Counted from the stretch's first letter, positions 51,472-63,719 are shown. The stretch: 64,000 nt of DNA from Perognathus longimembris pacificus (GCF_023159225.1 NC_063188.1:12917086-12981085), one strand, 5' to 3'. Notes: generated by a model from the sequence alone, not told the origin. A program made the numbers and translations.

Positions 51472-51905
51472 AGTCGAGCGCTGGTGGCTCACACCTCTAA
51501 TCCTAGCTACTCAGGAGGCTGAGATCTGAGGATCTCCATTTAAGGCCAGCCTGGGCAAGAAAGTCCATGAGACTCTTACCTCCAATGAGCCACAAGGATA
51601 CTGGAAATGGTATTGTGGCTCAAAGTGGTAGACCACTAGCGTTGAGCAAAAAGAGCTCAGGGACAGCACTGACTACGAAAAGTCACACGTGTAAATCTTA
51701 ACTACTCCAGAGGCTGACATCTGAAAATTGCGGTTCTAAACTAGCCTAGGCAGGAAAGTCTGTAACACTCTTATCTCAAATTAACCACCCAAAAGCCAGA
51801 TATGGAGCTGTGGCTTAAGTAGTAGAACATCAGCTTTGAGTGAAAAATCTAAGAAACAGCACCTAGTTCCTGAGTTCAAGTCCCAGTACAATACATATAC
51901 ACACA
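51472..51905 (+). mobile_element. Two adjacent B1-Geo SINEs
   Basis: Left/right halves at 51472-51680 are followed by a second copy at 51681-51905 ending near CACACAAAAG. Confidence 0.78.
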
Positions 51906-52239
51906 AAAGAACCACTAGGAAAAGATAATGAGTCTGCCACCTGCTGCAGAGACCAGAAGGATAGTAAGTTTTCCCTTTAATCAGTTTTCCCTAATAACGC
52001 CCCCAACATGGGTGATAAAACAACACATTAACAAAAAGATAACGTAGTGCCAAAGTAGAAATTTATTATACTCCTAAAGATTTCACTTGTTTTCCTTATC
52101 TGCTAGAGGGTAATTCTCTTAATGCTACCAAGCTTCAACATTAATTTTCTATACTCTCTAACAAAGAAATGTATTGCTTCTAACTGCTCTACTTCAGAGT
52201 AAGATGATATATTTAAGATTCCATTTTCTTTGAGGAAGA

Positions 52240-52350
52240 TGTTGATTTTTTTCAGTCTTCTCAAGGTGACAAATTATTCCCTGGTGGTCTAGTGGGTAAG
52301 GCTGGATGCTCTCTCAAGGTGCCAAATCAAATTGCAATTTTCATTCTGAA
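52240..52350 (-). pseudogene. Unused exon 6 remnant of gene A
   Basis: This aligns with exon 6 of gene B behind an intact TTTTTCAG acceptor. It lies downstream of the TAA in exon 5 and is interrupted by a tRNA-derived insertion, so at best it is 3' untranslated sequence. Confidence 0.55.
52275..52311 (+). mobile_element. Retroposed 5' half of tRNA-Glu with target-site duplication
   Basis: The segment beginning TCCCTGGTGGTCTAGTGG matches the first 18 bases of mammalian tRNA-Glu. It continues with several mismatches to GCTCTC and stops near the anticodon stem. It is flanked by a direct repeat, TCTCAAGGTGMCAAAT, at 52259-52274 and again just downstream. There is no poly(A). It is inserted in the gene A exon 6 remnant; gene B shows the uninterrupted order. 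Confidence 0.7.
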
Positions 52351-52533
52351 AAAGAAAACAATGATTAACCAGATAACCAAGGAAACAATGACGAGCTACT
52401 GTGGGAGATGGAGAAAGGATACCATCATTTTCATAGATGTAGTAAGGTTAGCTACATAGTAAAATTCATTCAAGCAAGGGCAAAGTCTATCAACTGAGAA
52501 TCAGTGCCGGGCTTGGTTCAAAGGACAGTGAGC

Positions 52534-52728
52534 GGGCTGGGAATGTGGCTTAGCAGTAGATTGCTCGCCTAGCATGCACAAATCCCTAGGTTCCATTCCT
52601 CAGCACCACATAAACAGAAGGGCTGGAAGTGATGTTGTGGCTTAAGTGGTAGAGTGCTAGCCTTGAGCAAAAGAAGCCAGGGACAGTGCTCAGACCCTGA
52701 GTCCAAGCCCCAGGACTGGCCAAAAAAA
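52534..52728 (+). mobile_element. IDL-Geo SINE in gene A 3' region
   Basis: GGGCTGGGAATGTGGCTTAG through CAGGACTGGCC. It follows the family pattern. Confidence 0.86.
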
Positions 52729-52947
52729 TCAAAGGACTGTGAGGTAAAAGGGTTGCATATGCCTGAAAAGCTGAGTCAGGCTCAGAAGACAGTAACATAA
52801 ACATCAGTGGAATCAGAACTTAACTGTGAGGATCAGGAATTGAGAAGCTTGTGGTAGGGACTGTTTACCTCTCAATCCCAGACTTTCATGAGCCTGATGG
52901 ATAAAGAACACTGATAAATTCTTACACCACACACCTTTAGTGTTTCC

Positions 52948-55321
52948 TTATTCTCTTTTGGTTTCCAGAATCTCTTCCAATTTGTCAAGTGACTGGAAGA
53001 TCCTTTCATATCCTGCAAAAGCAAAAATCCTTCAAAGGTTAAGACCAGTAAAGAGAAACCTTTGTAAATTATGCACTATAATAAAATTCTGCAAAAAAAA
53101 CCCCACTCCCTCTCGTGATGCACTTGTGAGTATTCAATGTGCTAAAATGACAGTCACCCATTGCTTTTTATCATTAGCCATTTTCCCTCTACTTACTCTG
53201 TTTCAACAACTTAATTTCCTCCCAGAGCTCACATTCTATGTCAGCATAGACATCCTCAGACATTGCTGGCAATAAACCAGCTACCTCGGGAGGTGCAAGC
53301 ACTGCTTCAACTTTGAAATCATTGTTAGGGAGGCAGTCGTTCACATCTTCACGCTCAACGGTGTTCCCATCAGGTGTGAGAAGCAGCTCAGCTCCACAGC
53401 TAGCAGTCCCATCTTCGTACACAGAATCCAGTGGGCTTGGAGAAGTACTGCCTCCTGCCACCTGCATAACCTTTGAGGGAGCACATTTTGACAAGGAGCC
53501 GTCATGTGAACCCTGACCTTTCTCCACAATGTGTGCTTCAGAGTCTTGGCTCACAGCAGCATCTGCAAACCAAATTGAGACGATAAGCTATGAGGTGGGA
53601 GAGTTTCCTCATTTCCTCATGCTGCATGGACATATGGGGGCTTCATACATGTTAAAGTAATTTATTTCAGAACAGGAAGGTTCGCCAGAGACAAATCAAG
53701 CTTGATAAGCTGACCACAGGACATGGCAAAATAACACCCCCCCACACACACACACATAAAAATCAAACAAGGTTATAGATGATTCTTCTCATGTTTCCCT
53801 TCTATGTCATAGTAGGGTACTTTTTTTGTGAATCATGGGGCTTGAACTCAGGACCTGGACACTGTCCCTAAGCTCTTTTACTCAAGACTATTGCTCTACC
53901 ACTTTGAGCTACAGCTCTACTACTGGTTTTTGAATGGTTAATTGGAGATAAGCGTCTCATGGGTACTTTCCTATCCAGGATGGCTTCAAAAGGTGATCCT
54001 CAGATCTCAACCTTCTGAGTAGCTGGGAATTCAGGCATAAGCAACTGGCGCCAGCCTAGGAGGGTGCTTTTTGCTTACATATGACACCACTGTGTCATTT
54101 AGACCTAGTCTGTTGGTCCATGCACAGGATCAGAACCTGGGGATTAGCAATGAGCAAGAAAGGAAGACATCACTGCCTGCCCTCATTCAGTTTACACAGT
54201 CATGGGAGGTGATCCCACAGTAAATGCACACTGGCACACATAACTGGATTCACGCTCGTGAAACGTAAGCTGGGATGTGAAAGAGAGCAGTAGAAGGCAT
54301 GTACAAAGTGGCCATGTAGTCCTGAGCCATACAGGAAGGTGTCCTCAAAGAAAACGAGGAGACAGATCAGGTTTGAACACAATCAGATGAAGAGTGGTTG
54401 TATGCGATGAGGATAGGAGCAGCAGTGAGAGTGGGCAGAATCAGGGATTACAGAGTACAGATCAGAATCAAGGAGAGGGATAAAGAATATTCAAGCACTT
54501 AGTGTGGACAGCACGGTACATACAGCAGATACCCAGCCTGTAGACCACAGTGAAAATAGGGATTCAGTTGATGTTGATGTCATCATTCTGGCAGCAAAGT
54601 GAGAGAGTAGAGTTGGGGGAGGGGCAGGAATTGAAATCAAATTTATTAGAGAACAACTGTTCCAGCTTTCTGGTGATATGTCATGCCTGAGTGGACAGAA
54701 AATAAGAGAACAGTATGTCATCCAGGAATTATTAAAATCATGTCCGAGGAGAAGAGGAAGGGAAAGTAGAAAAAGTCTGATACCTACATTTCTCAATAAG
54801 AAGAAACAGGAGAATGGAAATCTTAGAGAGCTACCACCGAGTAAGAAGTGGACAACTGACCCAAACACTGCTGAGAAATGAATGGCCATGTCAGGTCAAA
54901 CTGTGGGCCTTGTCTCTAACAGAGGATGTGGAAAGGAAGAGACAGGATAAAGGATCCCCTGTGTTATACCAAGAAGGAAAGGTAAGGATGGGAGATGGTG
55001 AAACATGAGGAATGAGATTGTACTAGCATTTAGTGTGAAAGCTTCTCCGGGTCCATCTGAAGGAAGCTCTTGAGGCTTGCAGTAACTCACAACACTTTCA
55101 TCACTTCCCAGAGTGTTCCTTTCCTCACCAAACACTTGATTATCTTCTTCCTTTTTCTCAGATGAAGTGTCAACACCGAATTCTCCTCCTTCTGTTTTCT
55201 TCTTGGATGACAGGACCTCATACTGCCTCTTCTTAGCTGGTGGTGAATGATCCATGACTTTTTCATCTGAGTTCACTTTTCTTTTCAGCTTGTCAGAATT
55301 CTTACCCGCCTCATCAGCCAT
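52948..55321 (-). CDS. Gene A: family member with rearranged splicing, about 207 aa
   Basis: Exon 2 starts at 55327 after TTTTCCAG. Two adjacent in-frame ATGs (55324 and 55321) are available, and the protein begins MADEAGKNSDKLKRKV with a SPPAKKRQYE basic patch. The ancestral donor is mutated (GT to AT at 55143-55142). A GTGAGG site 15 nt downstream (55128) keeps phase 1 and adds five codons. Exon 3 (53562-53518) has a weak GTCAGG donor, and the acceptor of exon 4 is lost. The whole stretch 53562-53197 is nevertheless open and in frame, so intron 3 may be retained as coding sequence. Exon 5 (53012-52948) reaches TAA after RYERIFQSLDKLEEIL, truncating the helix. The summed frame is 624 nt. This could be a functional variant or an early pseudogene. 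Confidence 0.5.
53823..54058 (-). mobile_element. B1-Geo SINE in gene A intron 2
   Basis: Reverse copy with all blocks present. Confidence 0.83.
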
Positions 55322-55529
55322 CATTTTCTGGAAAACAGCGATGAACATTTTCCAATCATGACTAAATTCAACCAGCATAGAAATGCAAGTGAACTGAATT
55401 TTTCCATAGCAAGCCAGTGAATGAAGTTTCCTCTGTGTGGCTGCGTTATTGAGCAGTCAGGAATCTATAGAACCACACAATATGTTGCAGAGCAAGGAAA
55501 AGTCAATTGTTTGAAAGTCTGTAATTTCT

Positions 55530-55790
55530 ATTAAGAGAATGCAGATAGATGGTCTAGAAAACATAGTGAATACACAAAGGAGTTTTACTTAGCCATAAAA
55601 AAGAAAACATTATGTCATTGGCAAGAAAATACACAGAGCTGGAGATCATCAGCTTAAGTGAAAAAAGCCAGTTTTACCAAGAAAATTCTGAATATTTGCT
55701 CACGTATTCAGGAAATGAGTGAAGAAAAAAACATGAAACTAAAATGGGAATTATCTGACTTGTAGAAAGAAAAAAGGAACAGGAGCATGG
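55530..55790 (+). mobile_element. L1 3'-end fragment upstream of gene A exon 2
   Basis: The best preserved copy of the shared fragment (ACTTAGCCATAAAAAAG, CATTATGTCATTGGCAAG, AGTGAAAAAAGCCAG). The readable ORF2-like end supports L1 origin. Confidence 0.65.
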
Positions 55791-56132
55791 TGATATGCCT
55801 ATGTGGAAATGACATCATTTAGCCTATTGTAATGTAAAATTAATGTACACGGATTAATAAGAGTATATATTATGTGTTCGCTAGTAATAGGAAAATAGTC
55901 TGAACAATTTAATATGCTCTGTAGCCTTAAGAATGCTGAATAAGAACCCAGCAAATCAAAATCCAAAGGAAATACAAGGATAGAAATTCAATTTATTTTT
56001 GTAGTGCCTGGGATCAGAGTCACAGATTGCAGCTTGTAGGTTGGTGTTTTATCCCTGGTCTATAATTTCATTCGAGTTTCTAATGTGATGTTAAACTAAT
56101 GAGGTGATAGGAGCGATAAGGACAAAGTTGGT

Positions 56133-56135
<3 letters not shown>

Positions 56136-56166
<31 letters not shown>

Positions 56167-56200
56167 CTGTGTGTGTGTGTGTGTATCTGTGTGTGTGCTG
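56136..56200. repeat. (GT)n microsatellite
   Basis: Interrupted by ATCT twice. Confidence 0.95.
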
Positions 56201-56420
56201 GTCCTGGGGCTTGAACTCAAGGTCCAGGTGCTGTCCCTGAGGTTTTTGCTCAAGGCTCGAACTCTATCACTCAAGCCACAGCTCAACTTCTGGCTTTTTG
56301 AGGATTAATTGGATTAGAGTTTCATGTACTTTCCTGCCTAGTCTGGCTTTGAACCACAATCCCGAGAGCTCAGCCTCTTGAGTAGCTCGGATTATATGTG
56401 TGAGCCACCAGTGCCTGACA
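56192..56420 (-). mobile_element. B1-Geo SINE in gene A intron 1
   Basis: Reverse copy whose tail is the (GT)n tract. Confidence 0.83.
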
Positions 56421-56522
56421 AAAGCTGGTCTTTTGAAATCTGAATTACTGTGCTCAAAATTTTGGCAGAATAATCAAGGAAATTATGATCTGAAAATTAA
56501 TAATATTAAGAAGGAAAAAGGG

Positions 56523-56739
56523 GGGCTGGGAATATGGCCTAGTGGCAAGAGTGCTTGCCTCATATACATGAGGCCCTGGGTTCGATTCCTCAGCACCACA
56601 TATACAGAAAATGGCCAGAAGTGGCACTGTGGCTCAAGTGGCAGAGTGCTAGCCTTGAGCAAAAAAGAAGCCAGGGACGGTGCTCAGGCCCTGAGTTCAC
56701 GGCCTAGGACTGGCCAAAAAAAAAAAAAAAAAAAAGGAA
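56523..56739 (+). mobile_element. IDL-Geo SINE in gene A intron 1
   Basis: Near-consensus with a 21-base poly(A) and AAGGAAAAAGG flanks. Confidence 0.9.
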
Positions 56740-56807
56740 AAAGGGAGACATGTAAGGAATCAGAGATGCATAAATAAGGAAAAAAAGGTCTTAGGAAAAA
56801 GGATTTT

Positions 56808-57004
56808 TTTCTTTTTTTTGGCTAGTCCTAGGCCTTGGACTCAGGGCCTGAGCACTGTCCCTGGCTCCTTTTTTTGCTCAATCTAGCACTTGAGCCACAG
56901 GACTACTTCCAGCCTTTTCTGTGTATGTGGTAGTAAGGAATGGAACCCAGGTCTTCATGCATGCTAGGCAAGCACTCTACCACTAAGCCACATTCCCAGT
57001 CCCG
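56808..57004 (-). mobile_element. IDL-Geo SINE
   Basis: Reverse copy ending CCACATTCCCAGTCCC. Confidence 0.85.
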
Positions 57005-57049
57005 GGGGTGGGGTAGGGGTTCTCACAGTTAAAAGTGTCCTAAGATATG

Positions 57050-57500
57050 GAGCAACAGTGATTCATGGGTATAATCCCAGATACTCAGAGGGCTGATAAA
57101 TGAGAATGGAAGTTCAAAGTCATACCATGGAGCAAATCTGAGAGATTTTTTTTTCTTTTTTTGCCAGTCCTGGGCCTTGTACTCAGGGCTTTAGCACAGT
57201 CCCTGGCTTCTTTTGCTCAAGGCTAGCACTCTGCCACTTGAGCCACAGCACCACTTCTGGCCTTTTCTGTTTATATGGTGCTGAGGAATCAAACCCAGGG
57301 CTTCATGTATACGAGGCAAGCACTCTTGCCACTAGGCCATATTCCCAGTCCTGAGAGATTTTTTTTAAATCACTATTTAACCAAATAAAACCCAGAAATG
57401 GAGGCATGGCTCAAGTAGTAGAGCATAAGCAGGAAGTATAAAAAGCTCAGATAGAGGCCAAGGCCCAAAGTTCAATATCTATGACTAGCACAAAATAAAA
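57050..57500 (+). mobile_element. B1-Geo SINE interrupted by reverse IDL-Geo (57149-57354)
   Basis: A B1-like left part is separated from the right half by a reverse IDL-Geo flanked by a CTGAGAGATTTTTTT duplication. Confidence 0.78.
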
Positions 57501-57689
57501 GAAAAATAGCATAAATTAAAATATGTGTAGAGAATTAAAATATGAAATTTGTGGAAATGAAACAGAAAATCTGAATGTTCTTGCATCTGATCAAATATTT
57601 TAAACCCAAATTAACCATGAAATTTTCTGAATCTCAAAGAAACTTGTTGATGAACAGCAGGTTGGAAGGCAGGAAAAAAAGATAGGTAT

Positions 57690-57930
57690 ACTTTTTTTTG
57701 TTGGCCATGGGGCTTGAGCTCTGAGTCTGAATGTTGTCCCTGAGCTCTTCAGATCAAGGCTAGCACTCTTCCATGTAAGTCACAACACCACTTCTGGTTT
57801 TCTGCTGGTTTATTAGAGATAAGAGTCTCATGGACTTTCCTGCCCAGGCTGGCTTTTGAACTGTGATCCTCAGATCTCAGCTCCCTCAGTAGCTAGGATT
57901 ACAGGCTTGAGCCACCAATGCCCAGAATCA
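57690..57930 (-). mobile_element. B1-Geo SINE in gene A intron 1
   Basis: Reverse copy ending TTGAGCCACCAATGCCCAG. Confidence 0.82.
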
Positions 57931-58789
57931 GTATACTTTATAAAGATAAAATATATGCATGTGTGAAAGACTAAGTGGAAATAGAAATGATCCTTTCTTG
58001 AATACTTCCACTGAGGAGCTCTGGAAATATTCAAGTCTTGCATAAATTCCACCAGAGGCTATATATGTACTGAAAATAGAGACAAACACAATGCAAAAAA
58101 AACCCAAAACTATCAAGCAGAAATCAAAGGGGAAACCTGAGGGGAAAAAGTTGGCTGAGGTATAGCTCAGGTCTATAATTCTCAGGAGGCTGAGTTTGGG
58201 AAGATAGAATTTTGATGCAGATTTATGCAAAAAGTTTCCAACCCAACCAATAAAATCTGGGCATAGTGTGCCATAGTTAAGCTCCCAGGTAAAGTGGAAT
58301 GACTAAATATGAGGGCTGAAATCCAGCCTAGGGAATACAGGTAACCCCAAGGCTGAAAGTGGTAGGAAACCTGCCTAGGCTTTGAGTCCAAACCACAGTA
58401 TGACATAAAACAAATGAATAAATAAAAACATAAGTAAACTATACACATGACCTTATGGTGGAGTTCAATGTAGGAGGGCAAGGTTAGTTTAACATTTGCA
58501 AGTCAGTCAGTCCTAGTTAATCATATCCATAACAAAAGAAAGGAAAAAAACATCATTCTTTAGAAAACAGTGGCATTAGCATACACATTAGTTATACAGG
58601 AAGGTGGTTTACTTGAGAAATTTCCACTTGGTGTCTAGTATTCCAATCACTTTTATCATCTCTCTGCCTCTTACAACATCCTTTTTGAAGATGGATCATA
58701 GTTTAACACCTATTCATGCTTTAAATAGTACTGCAGCTTGAATAACTGCAAACTGCCTCAACTGCGTAGAAATAAATTTGGGAGGCATT

Positions 58790-58990
58790 TTTTTTTTTGG
58801 TTTTCCAGTATTGGGATTTGCACTCAGTACCTCATAGTTGCTGGTCTCCTGGCTCATACCTGGCAATCTACCACTTGAGCCAAAGCTTGTACTGCTTATT
58901 TCAGTGATAGAGTCTCCCAGACCTTTCCTGCTTCTCAACAAAATCGTCCCAATGTCAGTCTTCAGAGTAACTATGACTATAGGCATAAAG
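58790..58990 (-). mobile_element. Diverged B1-Geo-like SINE
   Basis: T-run, GCAATCTACCACTTGAGCCA and GAGTAACTATGACTATAGGC. Confidence 0.6.
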
Positions 58991-59437
58991 CAGGATGGTC
59001 TGGACAAAAGGGGGAGGGGGGAGTTGAAAAAAAAACTATGAGAAATGTAAAACACGTAAAAAAATACTGAGCAAGCCTTTCCCCAAATTTATGTAGTAAA
59101 TGACATAGCAATAATATTTTCCCTTTGCTGATCCAGAAAGGCATTAGCCACTAGCAACTGGCTGAATTTTCATAACAACATGGCAAAAACGTGTGCACAA
59201 TATCTGGCAAAATAGGCCTTGCAGTATGTCACATCTGTGATCCCAGCTAGTACAGAGGGACAGTTTGAAAGAATCACTGCTGAGACAGATAAGACAAAAA
59301 TTGAGCCAGACTTCATCACAACAAAGAATCCTGTTGACACTCACATTGCTTATCTGAGAGAAATGGTTATGAGAGCCTTGACCTCAAATTGGCTCCAGGA
59401 AAAAAGCCAAAACCTCTCTGACAAAGCAACCATAAAG

Positions 59438-59632
59438 TGGGCTGGGAATATGGCCTTGTGGTAAAGTGTTTACCTTGCATACATGAAGCCGTGGGTTTGA
59501 TTTCTCAGCACCACATATAGAAAAAAAGCCAGAAGTGGTGCTGTGGCTCAAGTGGCAGAGTGCTAGTCTTGACCAAAAAGAAGCCAGGGACAGTGCTCAG
59601 GCCCTGAGTCCAAGGCCCAGGACTGGCAAAAA
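59438..59632 (+). mobile_element. IDL-Geo SINE in gene A intron 1
   Basis: Inserted in sequence that is continuous in unit D (near 24370). Confidence 0.88.
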
Positions 59633-60100
59633 AAGCTCAACAACTATGAAGTAAAGAAGAAATAAGGGGGGAAGAGGATGGGTAAAGTGTTAAGAGCACC
59701 TGCACTGCAATATGCAGGCCCTGAGATGAAGCACTCCACCCACATAATCAGAAAAGCATTCAATAATTTACAGTCTTAAAGTGAAGAGAAAAATGGAGGC
59801 TCTTGTGTAGTGACAGTGACCCCTATCCAACAGTCCCTTGTGAGTCAGGTAAGAATCTAGGAGTTTCCAGTGTGGCTGCTCCCATTCAAACATTGGTCCC
59901 AGTATCCTCGCAGAAGTGTTGGATATACCCTCAAGGAAGTGCTCTAGGGATGAGGCCAAGCGAACCAAGAAATGTCTACACCCATGGCTGAGGTAGACCT
60001 CACCCCCAAGTGAGCCAATGTATCCCCAGGCTGCAGGACTACACTCACCTAAAACTTCCCTCTAAGATGAACAATGTATTTTTTTTTAAGATGTACACCC

Positions 60101-60313
60101 TAGGGGTTGGGGATATAGCCTAGTGGCAAGAGTGCCTGCCTCGGATACACGAGGCCCTAGGTTCGATTCCCCAGCACCACATATACAGAAAACGGCCAGA
60201 AGCGGCGCTGTGGCTCAAGTGGCAGAGTGCTAGCCTTGAGCGAGAAGAAGCCAGGGACAGTGCTCAGGCCCTGAGTCCAAGCCCCAGGACTGGCCAAAAA
60301 AAAAAAAAAAAAG
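60101..60313 (+). mobile_element. IDL-Geo SINE beside gene A promoter module
   Basis: Near-consensus, with an AAGATGTACACCCTA duplication on both sides, so young. Confidence 0.92.
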
Positions 60314-60329
60314 ATGTACACCCTAAAAA

Positions 60330-61190
60330 CCTAATCTTTAACCGGTGTGGCTGTGGTAGAAGACACATGTGAGTCTTCTCCAACGTAGCTGCCCCTTGAG
60401 AGAACGCTCCTTTCTTCCTCCATCTCCAAGGAGGCATGGCCAGGCGATTTCCTTGACATGATCAGAGAAAGGGGGCTCAATCCCAAAGGACCCCTTCAGT
60501 GCCGAATAGCTCTAATAGAATAACAGCCCACAAGACCAGGAGACAGCAGCTTCCCCCAAACTGCCTGAAAGCTGGTCAGGTGAGGGGTGAAGAACAAGCA
60601 AATAGGAGCCGTGACAATGCCACACCAGGACACTGGGTGCCCTCCAGAATGTGCTAAACCCCCACAGAACGTGCCCTCCAAGCAACCAAGGCATAACTGG
60701 GGAAAGATGCGCCGATCGGCGCACAACCCCCTTCCTTGCAACCACAGCCCCACAGCACAAACAATAGTCATGGCGGACGGAAAGTGTTCCTCTCAGCTGA
60801 GTGCGGCCATCACAACATCTCCAGGGGGTGGGGACCCTTACACTGACTATGAATACCTGAGATAGACATACCTAACAGCAGGAACCAGGTTGTACCCCCA
60901 CCTCTCTAGGTCTCAAATACCTACCTGGAATATGGAGCCCATGATCACTTCCAAAATGGCTGTACAACTGTGTGAGTCATCTACACGGAGATTTCTAGAA
61001 CCGCCCCAGGGTGGAAGCTGAGGGCGCACATGTGCGACCTCTTGTGGTACAGAGTGGAAGTGCAGGTCTAGTGTCTCCAGAGCTCTTTGAATCATTTATT
61101 GCCCGAGGATGGAGGGGTCATGAAATCTAGGCACTGACCAATAGCACCTGAATGGCCCCAGCTAACCAGGAAAAGGTTCATGTTGAGTGT
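60330..61190 (-). promoter_or_regulatory. Promoter module of gene A
   Basis: Homologous to the E and F modules. It includes ATGGCGGACGG (60771), CCAAAATGGCTG (60950), a CACATGTGCG palindrome-like site (61026) and a CCAAT box (61138). A good donor, AG|GTGAGTGTAG at 60049-60043 (minus strand), could end the untranslated first exon. The same site occurs in unit D (24749), but I do not find it in E or B. Confidence 0.45.
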
Positions 61191-61199
61191 ACTGAGATC

Positions 61200-62430
61200 C
61201 TGATGTTCAAGAGGCTAATGACCACCAACAGCTGTACCATGGCATTGTATACATCTATTAATATAGTCCTTATATTAATACTAAAGGGTTTATGCCAGGT
61301 TGTGGCCTTTTCCGCTTGTGCAGCAATGTGACTACTCTGCTCTTCCAGATCTGGAGTTGGTGAGGGGAGTTGTTTTCCTTTTGTGTGTCTAAGCTGTAGA
61401 TCTTCATGATTAAGAAATCTAGAAGTAATGTCTCATGCATTTTTTTCACAGTTCCTTTGATCAGAGTTGGTTGTTTAACATGGGGAAGTCATAAAATTCT
61501 GTGTTGAGACAGTTCTAAAAGCCTGGAAAAATGGCTTCCTTTCTATACCTTTTTGACAGAGGTTGGTTGTTTAACCAGTACTATTAGGTCAGACCAAAGC
61601 TCCTATGAACAGTGTTCAGTTTTTTACAAGTAAGTTTAACATAAGCACAATTTTAGGTTTTTGATCTCTCGCACACATATCCAGCACATCTTAATGCATT
61701 GAATGCTGTAGATAAGAATTGTTCTATTCTCAAGTTCTGCTTGATGGATAGTTGAATCATGAATTCATCGTGTCAACACGAAGAAAAATGGTTTATTTTG
61801 GTTCTTGCAGCCTGTTAGGATACTTTCCAGACACATGTAGGAACTGCCACCTTACATGATAAAAAGTTTGTTTCCTCTTTCCTTTATGCTATTAACTTGA
61901 GTAATTATATTGAAAATTTGCAACTACTGGTGGTACTGTACTCAAAGGAAACTTCCTATGATGCAATGACAAGGAAAATAAGACAGACATGCATTATAGC
62001 TGGGTAAGCAAAATAGACATCACTTGTATTTCTTGTATTGCTGAATAATAATTACAACAAATGTAGTGACTTAAAATAACTAAAAAGCCAGAGAATGCAA
62101 CTGATCTCTGCTGGGTGTGTTACAAAGCCAAAGTGTCACGCAGATACGGGGTTGATCTAGAGTGTGTAGGATAATCTACTTTAAAGCTCATCTTCAAACT
62201 AGAATTTTAATCAGACAGGGGCTATTCTAAACTCCCACAGCCATGCCTGTGGCTGCTCAGAAACACTGCTTTACCCTCAGAAAGACCTGCTGTGTATCTC
62301 CCTTCTTGCAATCTGACTCTTCTGTCTGCTTGAGGGAAAGCAGTCTGCTTTGTAGGGATTCTACTGAGAAGGGCCAATCTTATCCACACCATCTCCATGG
62401 TTTTGAGCTCACTGATTTATTTAGTAGCCA
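61200..62430. other. Upstream flank of gene A
   Basis: No gene or clear repeat recognised. It does not obviously align with the flanks of the other modules. Confidence 0.4.
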
Positions 62431-62434
62431 CAAT

Positions 62435-62625
62435 CCTGGGTACTCTGAGGTTGACATGTGAGGATCATAGTTTTCCAAGAGCTGGGCAGGAAAGTCCATG
62501 AGACTCCTATCTCCAACTAGCCAGCAAAAAGTTGGAAGTAGAGCTGTGACTGAAGTGATAGAGCACCAGCTTTGAGCAAAGAACTAAGGGATGGCACCCA
62601 AGACCTGGGTTCAAGCCCCCATACT

Positions 62626-62674
<49 letters not shown>
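62435..62674 (+). mobile_element. B1-Geo SINE with (CA)n tail
   Basis: The left half is truncated; the right half runs into a (CA)n tract at 62629-62674. Confidence 0.72.
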
Positions 62675-62679
<5 letters not shown>

Positions 62680-62954
62680 AAATGAACTGAAAAATTCATT
62701 AAAGGATTTAAACATCAGACTTGATTTACCAGGAAAAAGAATGAGTAAACATGAAAGAAAGACTTGAAATTATCAGGCTGAAGAATAAAGAAAAGAAAGT
62801 AGTAGTAACAGAGCCTATGGTTTTTATTATAAGGGATACTGCCAAGGAGAACCAGATATCTAGTATGTATGTTTCAGATTATGGGAGAAAAAGAGCGAGT
62901 GAAATGGGCAGGAATTATTTATGGATTAAAGAGCCAAAAAAGTTCATTGTGAGG

Positions 62955-63140
62955 GTTGGGAATATGGCCTAGTGGTAGAGTGCTTGCCCCATATACATGA
63001 AGCCCTGGGTTCAGCACCGTACACATAGAAAAAGCCAAAGTGGCCTTGTGGCGCAAGTGGTAGGGTGCTAGCCTTGAGCACTGAGAGGCTCAGGGACAGA
63101 GCCCAGGCCCTGAGTTCAAGCCCCAGGACTGGAACAAAAT
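62955..63140 (+). mobile_element. IDL-Geo SINE
   Basis: Diverged copy with a small deletion in the box-B region. Confidence 0.8.
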
Positions 63141-63207
63141 AACATAAATTTTTAAAAAGTTAATTGTGAGGTGAAAAATGCATACACAATTTAAAGTGCA
63201 AACAAGT

Positions 63208-63440
63208 CCAGCAATGGTGGCTCATGCCTGTCATCCTAGCTATTCAGGAGGCTGAAATCTGAGGATCACAGTTGGAAGTCAGCCAGAGCAGGAAATAAGG
63301 TGAGATTCTTATCTCCAATTAACCACTGAAAAGCCAGAAGCGAGGCTGTGGGTCAAGTGGTAGATTGCTCAGGGACAGCGTTCAGACCTTGAGTTTAAGA
63401 CCAAGTATTGGTACACACACACACACACACACACACACAA
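63208..63440 (+). mobile_element. B1-Geo SINE with (CA)n tail
   Basis: GTGGCTCATGCCTGTCATCC to a tail of CA repeats at 63412-63439. Confidence 0.8.
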
Positions 63441-63534
63441 GTTAAATCACAAAGAATTCAAGCCAAATAAATCTAAAGATATAACGTAAAGTTTCAAAAG
63501 TCGCACACACAAAGAAAGGCAAGAGAATAACAGC

Positions 63535-63690
63535 TTAACTGGGTGCCTGTGGCTCAGGCCTGTGATCCTAGCTACTCAGGAGCTGAGATCTGGAGCAACC
63601 AGATTCAAAGGCACCTAGAGTAGAAAATTCCAAGACTCCATGCAAAATAACCAGAAAGTAAGATGGGGTAGAGGCATTGCTCAAGTGATA
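63535..63690 (+). mobile_element. B1-Geo SINE, partial
   Basis: CTGTGGCTCAGGCCTGTGAT and a shortened right half. Confidence 0.7.
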
Positions 63691-63719
63691 GAGGGTCAGC
63701 AAACTAGTGAGGTAACCCA

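Noticed and set aside
54491..54889. 132-codon minus-strand frame
   Set aside because: Intron 2 sequence of gene A, homologous to non-coding sequence in the other units where the frame is broken.
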